20,010 bases of DNA, from positions 1-20,010 of IMG/VR virus record IMGVR_UViG_3300025112_000257. One strand, written 5' to 3'. Shown piece after piece: positions 5,482 to 13,029 of the stretch. Numbering within the stretch: the stretch's first letter is position 1; each line of letters opens with the position of its first letter. The notes under the pieces are model-generated. The model saw nothing but the letters and a program-made list of their open reading frames with translations. It did not search any database and was not told where the DNA came from. Origin of the DNA: a virus. Made by a program: the position numbers and the translations under genes.

Positions 5482-7062
5482 ATGTCCTTATCAAAAAAGG
5501 AAATAATGGCAGAGGTCGTGCGTTCTGGCAAAGACCCTGTCTATTTTTCCAATAGTTACGCAAAAATCTCGCACCCGATGCGGGGGCTCATACCCTTCGA
5601 TATGTATGGGTTTCAAGAAGATACTATGAGAGATTTTAAAAAGCATAGATTTAATGTTATTTTAAAAGCTCGTCAGTTAGGAATATCTACGACGGTCGCC
5701 TCATACGTTTGCTGGCTAATGCTTTTTCATCGAAATAAAGATATATTAGTAGTTGCGACCAAACTTGGCACTGCTGCCAACTTAGTTAAGAAAGCCAAGG
5801 CGATATATAAGAATTTGCCGGCATGGCTGAGAATTGCTACTATTGAGATAGATAATCGAAATTCATTCGAACTATCTAACGGCTCCCAAGTGAAGGCTTC
5901 TTCAACCTCCGGCGATGCTGGACGTTCGGAGGCTCTTTCTCTTCTGGTTGTGGACGAAGCTGCAATCGTCGAGGGTTTGACTGAGATGTGGGCTGGACTT
6001 TATCCCACTCTGTCCACAGGTGGTACTTGTATCGCTCTTAGCACTCCCTATGGTGTCGGCAATTGGTTCCACAAAATATATGTTGAAGCCGAAGAACAAA
6101 AAAATGATTTCAATCCGATTAAATTGCCGTGGACAGTCCACCCAGATAGAGACGAGGCGTGGTTTATAAAAGAAACTCGGAATATGTCCAAGCGGGAAAT
6201 AGCCCAGGAGCTAGAGTGTAATTTTAATGCCTCCGGCGAGACGGTGATTCACGGGGATGATTTAAATAGGATAATGGAAAATATTTCCGAACCAGTTCAC
6301 AAAACGGGATTTGACAGAAACTACTGGATATGGAAGACACCAGAAGAAGGTAGAGATTATCTCACCGTCGCCGATGTTGCGAGGGGAGACGGATCAGATT
6401 TTAGTGTCTGTCAGGTTATAGACTTAGAGACCCTAGAACAGGTGGCAGAGTATCAAGGAAAAATAGCCCCTGATATGTTTGCTCCTCTCCTTTATAATAT
6501 TGGGAATGAATATAACGGCGCACTAATGGTTATTGAAAACAATTCTTTGGGCATTGGGGTCCTGAGCAGACTAGAAGAACTAGAATATAATAATCTATAT
6601 TATAGCAAAAAAACAACTCACGAATATCTAGACCAAGCCACCTCCGAAGCTATTGGTGGTGTGGCTGGATTTACTATGTCTATGAAAACAAGACCTTTGG
6701 TGATAGCTAAGTTTGAAGAATTCGTAAGAAATAAACTACTTACTATTAATTCAATGCGGCTAGCCAACGAGATAAAAACGTTTATTTGGCACAACGGTCG
6801 GCCGCAGGGGATGAGGAACTATAATGATGACCTTGTTATAGCGGTTTCTATAGGGTGCTGGGTTCGTGATACAGCTTTGACTGTAAATAAAAGAGAGGTT
6901 GAATATAAGAAAGCTTTAATTGGTGGTATATTTACAACTAGTAAAAAGCTAAACTCTAAGATAGAGGGAATGCACGGTTATCAACCACCAAAAAAACCCA
7001 AGAATACATTTGAGGGTACTGACGGTAGACAGTATGATTTATCATGGATAATAAAAGGATAG
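5482..7062 (+). CDS. gp17: Terminase large subunit (T4 gp17-like packaging motor)
   Basis: This 526-residue protein is the ATPase-nuclease that cuts concatemeric DNA and pumps it through the portal. The N-terminal ATPase has a deviant Walker A, KARQLGISTT (residues 62-71). Compared with T4 SRQLGKTT, the usual P-loop lysine is Ile68. Walker B is LLVVDEAA (154-161; D158, E159) and the coupling motif is STP (187-189). The C-terminal RNase H-like nuclease shows the acidic triad at D298 (TVADVARGDGSD), E352 (VIENNS) and D449/D450 (NDDLVIA). Its length is close to the roughly 610 residues of T4 gp17, with a shorter N-terminus. It starts immediately after the stop of the preceding gene and is followed three bases later by the portal gene, the functional partner. 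Identification is firm. Confidence 0.95.
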   Translation: MSLSKKEIMAEVVRSGKDPVYFSNSYAKISHPMRGLIPFDMYGFQEDTMRDFKKHRFNVILKARQLGISTTVASYVCWLMLFHRNKDILVVATKLGTAANLVKKAKAIYKNLPAWLRIATIEIDNRNSFELSNGSQVKASSTSGDAGRSEALSLLVVDEAAIVEGLTEMWAGLYPTLSTGGTCIALSTPYGVGNWFHKIYVEAEEQKNDFNPIKLPWTVHPDRDEAWFIKETRNMSKREIAQELECNFNASGETVIHGDDLNRIMENISEPVHKTGFDRNYWIWKTPEEGRDYLTVADVARGDGSDFSVCQVIDLETLEQVAEYQGKIAPDMFAPLLYNIGNEYNGALMVIENNSLGIGVLSRLEELEYNNLYYSKKTTHEYLDQATSEAIGGVAGFTMSMKTRPLVIAKFEEFVRNKLLTINSMRLANEIKTFIWHNGRPQGMRNYNDDLVIAVSIGCWVRDTALTVNKREVEYKKALIGGIFTTSKKLNSKIEGMHGYQPPKKPKNTFEGTDGRQYDLSWIIKG

Positions 7063-7065
7063 AAA

Positions 7066-8940
7066 ATGGACGACAATAATCAGAACAACCCAAGAAACAT
7101 TCAATCGACTCTTTTTAAGAGATTGACACGCCTCTTTAGTGGTCCAATAGTTAACTATAAGCAGCCGTCGGTTGTGAAAACAACCCCAAGGACTGTTAAA
7201 AAATATAAATTCAAAACAAGTACCGGCAAAGAGTTCAAGAAAAAAGAATATTACAACCCGTTCAGCGGACTACAAAATAAAGTATTGATGAATCGTGACA
7301 AACAGTTGCGCTATACTGATTTCGACCAGATGGAGTATACTCCGGAGCTTGCATCAGCCCTAGACATATATGCGGATGAAATAACTACATCCTCGGAGAT
7401 CACGCCATTGGTCCACATAGAGTGTCACAACAGAGAGATCAAAGAAATTATTCATACGTTGCTGTATAACGTATTAAACATAGAATTGAATTTGTTTGGT
7501 TGGGCACGAAGTATGTGCAAATATGGAGACTACTTTTTGTATCTTGACGTGGATGATGAAATGGGAGTCACTAACGTAATTCCTTTGCCAATTCGAGAGG
7601 TAGAGAGAATAGAGGGAAAGGACGAGACAAACCCCAATTATGTTCAATACTATTGGTCGGGACAAGGCGAAGGAGTTACTTTTGAAAACTGGCAGTTAGC
7701 TCATTTTAGAGTTTTGGGGAACGATAAGTATGTTCCTTATGGAACTTCTGTTTTGGAGTCTGCCCGAAGAATTTGGCGACAGTTGATTCTATTGGAAGAC
7801 GCCATGATGGCCTATAGAATTGTCAGATCTCCCGAGCGCCGTGTTTTTTATATAGATGTTGGAAACATTCCTGCGGAGGATGTAGAACAATATATTCAAC
7901 AAGTGCAAACACAAATGAAACGCAACCAGATTGTTGATGAAGATTCTGGCAGAGTAGACCTTCGTTATAATCCAATGAGTATCGATGAGGATTATTATGT
8001 TCCAGTTAGAGCCGGCAACTCTTCTAGAATAGAGACTTTGGCTGGCGGACAATTTACGGGCGACATTGACGACGTAAATTATCTTCGGGATAAATTATTT
8101 TCTGCTATTAAAATACCAAAATCTTATCTGGCTCAAACTGATGCCATGGAAGATAAAACAACTCTGGCTCAAAAAGACATTCGCTTTGCAAGAACAATCC
8201 AGCGTCTTCAGCGGGTAGTCTTGTCTGAAATACAAAAAATATGTGTTATTCATCTCTATAGCATGGGCTACAGAAATGAAGATTTGATGAACTTCTCCTT
8301 GACATTGAACAACCCTAGTAAAATTGCCGAATTGCAAGAACTGGAACACCTTAGAACAAAATTTGATATCGCTGGCGCAGCTACTGAGGGTTTATTTTCA
8401 AAACGCTGGATATATAAAAGTATCTTTAAGATGGACGACGATGAGGTTGAGCGAATTATGCGTGAACAGTTTACAGACTCTAAGCACAGTTCCCTTATAG
8501 AGGCCGCTGGTACTGCTGCCGGCGAGGGGGCATCGGCGGACCTCGGCGGCGACCTTGGGGGCGAAGGCGAAGGTGAAGGTGAACTTGGCGACCTTGAGGG
8601 GGGAGATCTTGAAGGAGAAGATGTGGACGCTGAAGAAGGTCCGCTCCTCGCTGAACCAGAGCCGGGACAGCGAGATGATGACTGGTATAAACCTGTTGCT
8701 ATCGACAAGAGAAAAGGTATGGGACCCAGGAAGAGGAGCATCACCGCCGCCGCCGGAGAAAAAGTTGCTTACCCTGGAGCATCCAGAATGTTTCAGGGCG
8801 TTGCAGACGGGCTGGGACCACTTAGCAGAGGAATCGTCAGCGCCGGAAGAAATCGGGAAGAAGATTTAATTACTGAGACAAATAGAGACATTGAGCAACT
8901 AATTAAAGAGTTGGACAAAAGACATGAAAAACAAACATAA
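7066..8940 (+). CDS. gp20: Portal vertex protein (T4 gp20-like)
   Basis: This 624-residue protein forms the dodecameric DNA channel at the special vertex of the head. Strong T4 gp20 signatures include YTPELASALDIYADEI near 90-105, a YRIVRSPERRVFYIDVGN segment near 250-267, and DDVNYLRDKLFSAIKIPKSYL near 330-350. About 100 residues longer than T4 gp20 (524), it gains most of the extra length at the C-terminus. There, a glycine/glutamate/aspartate repeat tract (about residues 490-530, coding positions about 8530-8655) leads into a basic region and a final charged helix. A clear SD (AAGGA) precedes the ATG. The 3' end overlaps the next gene by 17 bases. Assignment is firm; the acidic C-terminal extension is unusual. 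Confidence 0.93.
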   Translation: MDDNNQNNPRNIQSTLFKRLTRLFSGPIVNYKQPSVVKTTPRTVKKYKFKTSTGKEFKKKEYYNPFSGLQNKVLMNRDKQLRYTDFDQMEYTPELASALDIYADEITTSSEITPLVHIECHNREIKEIIHTLLYNVLNIELNLFGWARSMCKYGDYFLYLDVDDEMGVTNVIPLPIREVERIEGKDETNPNYVQYYWSGQGEGVTFENWQLAHFRVLGNDKYVPYGTSVLESARRIWRQLILLEDAMMAYRIVRSPERRVFYIDVGNIPAEDVEQYIQQVQTQMKRNQIVDEDSGRVDLRYNPMSIDEDYYVPVRAGNSSRIETLAGGQFTGDIDDVNYLRDKLFSAIKIPKSYLAQTDAMEDKTTLAQKDIRFARTIQRLQRVVLSEIQKICVIHLYSMGYRNEDLMNFSLTLNNPSKIAELQELEHLRTKFDIAGAATEGLFSKRWIYKSIFKMDDDEVERIMREQFTDSKHSSLIEAAGTAAGEGASADLGGDLGGEGEGEGELGDLEGGDLEGEDVDAEEGPLLAEPEPGQRDDDWYKPVAIDKRKGMGPRKRSITAAAGEKVAYPGASRMFQGVADGLGPLSRGIVSAGRNREEDLITETNRDIEQLIKELDKRHEKQT

Positions 8941-9757
8941 CAAAAAAAGAAATACAGCATTTGTTTTTGAGGCGCTATTGAGAGAGATGGCAAAATCGAT
9001 AATTTCGAAAGACCGAAAGAAGAAGCAAAATATTTTGAAAATTCTTAAGGAGCATTTCTCCAAAGGAAAGATCCTTGAAGAAGAATTGCAGTGTTATCGT
9101 GCGCTTGTGAGCGAGTCCTCTATGGATTCTTATACCGCCGAGAAGCTGATCCATCGGGCCAAAACACAATATTACAATCTAGATAAAAAACAAATCTTCG
9201 AAGCGCAGTCCCGAGTTATAGGCAGAATAAATAAAGAGATCAGCCCTGCTGTTTTTTCAAATTTTGTCCCGAACTATAAATCTTTTGCAACAATTGCTCA
9301 GATTTTCAATGACAAGACTCCCCTTAAGCAAAAAGTTATTATGGAGCAACATGTTTTAGAAGTTCTTTCAGCCGATCCCAAGAAAAAGAAAGAGACATTG
9401 ACACCTGTTGATTCTATCGTTGTCGGCGGATTTGTTGAAAAATTTAATAAAACGTATTCTACACTACTTCCGGAGCAAAGAAATTTACTGTCAAGATATG
9501 TACGCTCGTTTGGTGAAAATAATGCCGATTTTAGAATAATTGTTGGCAACGAATTGAAAAGAATTCATGGCGCTGTTAAAGAATCTCTTACAATGCAAGA
9601 AATCCTATCAGACAAGGATATGGCACAAAGTACAAAAAAGGTTCTCAAAGAAATAGAAAGCCTTAATGTTTCTAGCATCGGAGAAAAAGAACTAAAGAAG
9701 ATTTTAAAATTGCAAAATCTTGTGAACGAGTACGAAAACGATGCCTCTCAAGATTAA
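8924..9757 (+). CDS. Unknown helical protein between portal and protease
   Basis: This 277-residue, largely helical and lysine-rich protein begins MKNKHNKKRNTAFVFEALLREM. It has no catalytic motif I recognise. The gene overlaps the portal gene by 17 bases and the next gene by 17 bases, so translation is coupled. In T4 the slot between portal and prohead protease is filled by the core proteins gp67 and gp68. By position this protein could be a prohead core or portal-associated factor. Several internal (L/I)-x-E tripeptides (for example L-R-E near residue 20 and L-K-E near 246) would be potential protease sites if it is packaged in the core. That role is inference from synteny only. Confidence 0.65.
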   Translation: MKNKHNKKRNTAFVFEALLREMAKSIISKDRKKKQNILKILKEHFSKGKILEEELQCYRALVSESSMDSYTAEKLIHRAKTQYYNLDKKQIFEAQSRVIGRINKEISPAVFSNFVPNYKSFATIAQIFNDKTPLKQKVIMEQHVLEVLSADPKKKKETLTPVDSIVVGGFVEKFNKTYSTLLPEQRNLLSRYVRSFGENNADFRIIVGNELKRIHGAVKESLTMQEILSDKDMAQSTKKVLKEIESLNVSSIGEKELKKILKLQNLVNEYENDASQD

Positions 9758-10277
9758 ACTTGGCGATGCGGTTACGCCACCACCTCAAGCAACAATAGAG
9801 CTTCAAGTTAGGAAAACTCTTGATGGAAATCTCCTTATAACTGACCACCACAAGATGGATATTGTTATTGTGCCTTCAGAAAATAAAATTGTTACAATGC
9901 CAAAACCCTATGCTGGCGACAACATATATGATTACCAACGAGAATTAATGGATGCCTTATTTCGTGGCGGGGTAATAAAATATAATAGTGTGCAGGGGGG
10001 ACCAACCTTTGGGATGTTGGAGGGATTTTTAGGAGAGAGCACAGAGGTAGACCCAGTTCAGGTCGCCCTGTTCGAGATAGAAAAATATTTGGTTTCGACT
10101 TCTTCGGATGAGCTTAAGGCGGAAGAGTATGATAAAAACATTGAAGATAAGTTCACCGACCCTGATTCTAGTGAGACCACCGAGCTTGGAGAAATTGGAC
10201 CGGAAGAAGACGAGCCCTATCGAAGCTCACAGACAAACGGTAATTATAGTTTCTCGGGGTACGGCTACCTTTACTAA
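9741..10277 (+). CDS. Unknown protein of the portal-protease interval
   Basis: This 178-residue protein has an N-terminal beta-rich part (residues 1-55, with ATIELQVRKTLDGNLLITDH). A mixed region with FRGGVIKYNSVQGGPTFGML (74-93) follows, and then a helical, acidic C-terminal half. It ends in a serine-, asparagine- and tyrosine-rich tail (SFSGYGYLY). Composition and coupling to its neighbours (17-base overlap upstream, 12-base gap downstream) mark it as a genuine late gene. I do not recognise the family. It may be a head-assembly accessory, judging from location alone. Confidence 0.6.
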   Translation: MPLKIKLGDAVTPPPQATIELQVRKTLDGNLLITDHHKMDIVIVPSENKIVTMPKPYAGDNIYDYQRELMDALFRGGVIKYNSVQGGPTFGMLEGFLGESTEVDPVQVALFEIEKYLVSTSSDELKAEEYDKNIEDKFTDPDSSETTELGEIGPEEDEPYRSSQTNGNYSFSGYGYLY

Positions 10278-10289
10278 GGTAAAATAAAA

Positions 10290-10634
10290 ATGGATTTATT
10301 TTTGTTTATATTCTGTGCTTACGGGCTTACACAAATTTTAGTTTACTCTGATGTTTTTATAAGTGTACGGCCGTCTGGCTATTTTTTCCATTGTCCCATG
10401 TGTGTAGGCTTTTGGGTTGGTGTATTTCTTATGCTCCTAAACCCTTTTACAGAACTATTTACCTTTGATGTCTCTGTTGTCAATGCCCTTCTTTTGGGGT
10501 CTTTATCTTCGGGAACATCATATGTGTTGTGTATGCTAATCTCGGACGGAGGATTTCAACATGAATACCGAATTAATAGGGATGTGGACACAAAAGTGGA
10601 GACTGAGACCAGTCGCAAGGTGTTGCAGGGGTAG
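10290..10634 (+). CDS. DUF1360-like membrane protein with CPMCVGFW motif
   Basis: This 114-residue protein has a hydrophobic N-terminal helix (residues 3-20), then the sequence FHCPMCVGFWVGVFLMLL (residues 33-50), with paired cysteines C35 and C38 running into a second membrane helix. A third helix lies near 63-85. The hydrophilic tail has alternating charges. A C-x2-C-x-GFW motif at the entry to a membrane helix is characteristic of the DUF1360 group, found in Bacillus and many phages without a known function. AAGGT upstream can serve as the SD. Its place inside the head gene cluster is odd for a membrane protein; T4 heads do assemble on the inner membrane, so a membrane-linked assembly role is conceivable. 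Confidence 0.65.
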   Translation: MDLFLFIFCAYGLTQILVYSDVFISVRPSGYFFHCPMCVGFWVGVFLMLLNPFTELFTFDVSVVNALLLGSLSSGTSYVLCMLISDGGFQHEYRINRDVDTKVETETSRKVLQG

Positions 10635-10642
10635 TTGTACCG

Positions 10643-10663
10643 TGCGGGTAGCGCCCGCATTTT
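10643..10663 (+). promoter_or_regulatory. GC-rich hairpin upstream of the protease gene
   Basis: TGCGGG (10643-10648) pairs with CCCGCA (10654-10659) around a five-base TAGCG loop and is followed by four T residues (10660-10663). The AGGGAG SD of the protease gene starts at about 10665. The stem is short for an intrinsic terminator and the T tract is minimal, so it may act as a partial terminator or an mRNA-stability or translation-tuning hairpin for the protease. Confidence 0.45.
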
Positions 10664-10676
10664 CAGGGAGAAAAAA

Positions 10677-11273
10677 ATGAATAAGAAATACGTCTTACAA
10701 GAATTTATGAATCTGGATTACAGTGATGATCTTCTCACCGAAGAGGAACGTGAAGGCAATCGCCAGGGCACCCATCTTATCGTGGCTGGCAAAATCCAAG
10801 CCGCAGGCAAGAAGAACGGCAATGGCCGCATTTACCCCAAGCCCATACTTGAGCGGGAAATGAAGAACTACGAAAAGCTAGTCCGAGAGGGGAGAGCTAT
10901 CGGAGAACTTGACCACCCAGACAGTTCAGTTGTAGAACTAAAGAACGCCAGCCATCTCGTCACCGAAGTATGGTGGAACGGGGATGATGTCATGGGCAAG
11001 ATGAAGATTTTAGAGACCCCTGCGGGGCAGATAGCCAAACAACTCGTTGAGGGCGGCGTCCAACTGGGAATATCTAGCCGTGGACTCGGGTCTACCCGCC
11101 AAGAAGGCGGTACCACTATGGTAGAGGATGACTTCCAGCTTCTCTGTTTTGATTTGGTTTCCGAACCAAGCACTACGGGTGCCTATCTTGTGGCAGAAAG
11201 CCAAGTCAAAACCCATCTAACGAAGGCTGACCGCATCAACCGGGCCCTTAACGACGTACTCGGAGACGACTGA
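10677..11273 (+). CDS. gp21: Prohead core protease (T4 gp21-like)
   Basis: This 198-residue serine protease matures the prohead by cleaving scaffold, capsid and internal proteins after (I/L)-x-E. The herpesvirus-assemblin-like fold is marked by GELDHP with catalytic His80 and GISSRGLG with the nucleophile at Ser133/Ser134. FDLVSEPS near 158-165 supplies the third conserved region. NGNGRIYP (48-54) is the typical N-terminal substrate-groove motif. The ATG at 10677 is preferred over the in-frame TTG at 10635 because AGGGAG lies just upstream and the shorter protein matches the roughly 212 residues of T4 gp21. The N-terminus contains L-Q-E (7-9) and L-T-E (20-22), possible self-cleavage sites. 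It overlaps the next gene as TGATG. Identification is firm. Confidence 0.92.
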   Translation: MNKKYVLQEFMNLDYSDDLLTEEEREGNRQGTHLIVAGKIQAAGKKNGNGRIYPKPILEREMKNYEKLVREGRAIGELDHPDSSVVELKNASHLVTEVWWNGDDVMGKMKILETPAGQIAKQLVEGGVQLGISSRGLGSTRQEGGTTMVEDDFQLLCFDLVSEPSTTGAYLVAESQVKTHLTKADRINRALNDVLGDD

Positions 11274-12568
11274 TGGGCGACGGAACAGGGTACGGAATAG
11301 TAGATCCGGATACCGGAGCATTTATAACTAAATTAGAAGGTGACGGCGATGTCAAACTTGGTGATTCGTCTGGCGACCTGATCCAGATCACAGGCAGCGT
11401 TGAAATAAATGAAAATCTATTTTTCCTGACGAACGGGCGTGTCGGCATTAACACTGACGACCCTGCTTATAAGCTGGGCGTTGCAGGCAATGTTGGAATA
11501 AATGAATACATTTATCACAACGGCGATGCCGATACATTCATTAGGCTCCAGCCTGATGACATCAACATTCAGGCTGGCGGCGTTGATTTTATTAAGATCA
11601 CCGAGGATGCCTCCCAAGATATGTTGGTCATCAACGAGGGTGGTGCCGATGTTGATTTACGAGTAGAGACCCAACACAACGACCATATGTTTTACATAAA
11701 CGGTTCGGCTAGCCGCATTGGCATTGGCTCCTCCAGCCCCCAACATACTTTAGATATTCAGGAGCGTGATGGCGTTGAGGCTACTATCCGTTTGATGGGC
11801 ACTGCTGACGTCGGCATTAGACTCGCTGCCGACAGTGACAACTCGGGTGAAAACGATAATCCCTACATCGATTGGTACCAAGACGGTCAGAATTCCAATT
11901 CCAGAGTCAACCGTCTGGCATCCATTGCGATGGAGGGTGATGCTGGAGTTACTTTCACTGGCTCTCTGGGAAATGGCTTCTTTTTGGATGCGTACTGCCC
12001 CGGAGCCCTCGGGGGTTCCAACCGAACCATACAATTCGCCAATGACTCCTCCAACAACGGACATGCTGCTCGTATCACAATTGAGGGGACAAACGGTTAT
12101 GTTGGAATCCACACAACCACCCCATCTGTTACACTTGATGTCAACGGTTCGGTCCATTGCCAAGGGCAGTTTGCCCGAGGAGTTGCCGCAAAGGATCTTG
12201 GCTCGGGGACCACCTCCACTATAACACCATCTAGTCTGGGAGCGGGCACAGTTCTGATAACTGCCTCCAGCGTTACTACTCCTACCGAGGGTCCCACCGA
12301 AATGATGCATATTTGCACTATTGCTGACGGCACCACCGCAGGAGAGCTATTGACGCTAGTGCTAGTGACGAATGCTCTGGATGGTTCGGCGGGGCTTGCA
12401 AGCATGGGTATGATACTCTTCTCTCCTACGAATCCATTAAACTCCGGAGAAATCACTACTGTGACTGGCGAAGCCGCCGGAGGCGTATCTCCAATAGGAT
12501 CAACAGCCCAGTATATCTGGACCGGTAGCAAGTGGGCTCGTCTGTCAATGAACGGAAGTGCCGCCTAA
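11273..12568 (+). CDS. Fibre- or decoration-like beta-repeat protein
   Basis: This 431-residue protein is dominated by short beta strands and glycine turns. It contains three copies of the repeat (G/S)-(R/Y)-(V/I)-GI-x-(T/S)-x2-P-x3-LxV, at about residues 55-72, 147-164 and 274-293. Such repeats are typical of trimeric phage tail fibres and of proteins with intramolecular chaperone domains. No S74 chaperone triad is seen at the C-terminus, which ends YIWTGSKWARLSMNGSAA, a form common at the ends of phage structural proteins. The gene is coupled to the prohead protease by TGATG and lies within the head module instead of the tail module. Head fibre, head decoration or whisker-like functions are therefore as likely as a tail fibre. 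The protein is probably surface-exposed and host- or matrix-binding. Confidence 0.65.
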   Translation: MGDGTGYGIVDPDTGAFITKLEGDGDVKLGDSSGDLIQITGSVEINENLFFLTNGRVGINTDDPAYKLGVAGNVGINEYIYHNGDADTFIRLQPDDINIQAGGVDFIKITEDASQDMLVINEGGADVDLRVETQHNDHMFYINGSASRIGIGSSSPQHTLDIQERDGVEATIRLMGTADVGIRLAADSDNSGENDNPYIDWYQDGQNSNSRVNRLASIAMEGDAGVTFTGSLGNGFFLDAYCPGALGGSNRTIQFANDSSNNGHAARITIEGTNGYVGIHTTTPSVTLDVNGSVHCQGQFARGVAAKDLGSGTTSTITPSSLGAGTVLITASSVTTPTEGPTEMMHICTIADGTTAGELLTLVLVTNALDGSAGLASMGMILFSPTNPLNSGEITTVTGEAAGGVSPIGSTAQYIWTGSKWARLSMNGSAA

Positions 12569-12578
12569 CACTCGGGTA

Positions 12579-12590
12579 TACTATATAATA
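12579..12590 (+). promoter_or_regulatory. Putative late promoter element TACTATATAATA
   Basis: TACTATATAATA matches the intergenic consensus. It lies 11 bases after the fibre-like gene, with its core 39 bases before the ATG at 12620. It would drive the leader-bearing protein, the bS21 homologue and the small structural gene as one unit ending before the next copy at 13773. Confidence 0.5.
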
Positions 12591-12592
12591 GG

Positions 12593-12607
12593 TGCGTAAG
12601 GAACGCA
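12593..12607 (+). promoter_or_regulatory. Short leader hairpin with AAGGA loop
   Basis: TGCGT (12593-12597) and ACGCA (12603-12607) form a five-pair stem whose entire loop is AAGGA, an SD-like sequence. It begins two bases after the promoter element, as in the leader at 2489. The ATG is 17 bases beyond the loop, too far for an ordinary SD unless the folded leader shortens the distance, so functional meaning is uncertain. Confidence 0.35.
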
Positions 12608-12619
12608 AGAAAGAGAACA

Positions 12620-13024
12620 ATGAAAAAATCGGAACTAAAAAATATTATTAAAGAATGCGTGAAGGAGGTCATCTTTGAAGAGGGCGTCTTGTCGGGCATT
12701 ATTACGGAAGTGGCTCAAGGACTTCAAGGCTCCACTCCTATAAGAGAGAACAGTATGGCCATCATCGCCGAAGCTAGCAAAAAATCCAACTCATCGCCCG
12801 GTCAAGACGAAACAAGAAAAAAAGTTATGGCAGCCATTGCAAACGATTACTCCGACGTTAAGAATAAATTTTCTAACCCGGCTTTGTTTGAAGGAACAAA
12901 GCCACTCCCCTCGGATAGTAAAGGGGCACTTGCCGGCGTAGCCCCAAGTGATACCGGAATTGATCTGACTTCAATACCGGGGCTTGGGAACTGGTCAAGA
13001 ATTGCCGAGGGCAATAGAAAGTAG
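12620..13024 (+). CDS. Leader-bearing putative internal head protein
   Basis: This 134-residue protein begins MKKSELKNIIKECVKEVIFE, an amphipathic basic-acidic helix with I-K-E at residues 10-12 and I-F-E at 18-20. It is the third protein in the window with such a leader (the others are at 1209 and 2141). A low-complexity, serine- and alanine-rich middle follows, then a C-terminal motif DLTSIPGLGNWSRIAEG (about 115-131). No enzymatic residues are evident. Its late promoter, its position before the scaffold and capsid genes, and the protease-site leader together suggest a prohead-core or packaged protein. The real function is unknown, and the leader could instead be a generic virion-assembly tag. 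Confidence 0.6.
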   Translation: MKKSELKNIIKECVKEVIFEEGVLSGIITEVAQGLQGSTPIRENSMAIIAEASKKSNSSPGQDETRKKVMAAIANDYSDVKNKFSNPALFEGTKPLPSDSKGALAGVAPSDTGIDLTSIPGLGNWSRIAEGNRK

Positions 13025-13029
13025 ATAGT

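Noticed and set aside
8268-8744. 158-residue minus-strand frame
   Set aside because: It is an antisense shadow of the portal gene's repetitive acidic region. Its serine/proline repeats simply mirror the GE-rich coding sequence.
8555-8869. 104-residue + strand frame inside the portal gene
   Set aside because: It is an out-of-frame shadow created by the GGCGAAGG-type repeats, and no start signal supports it.
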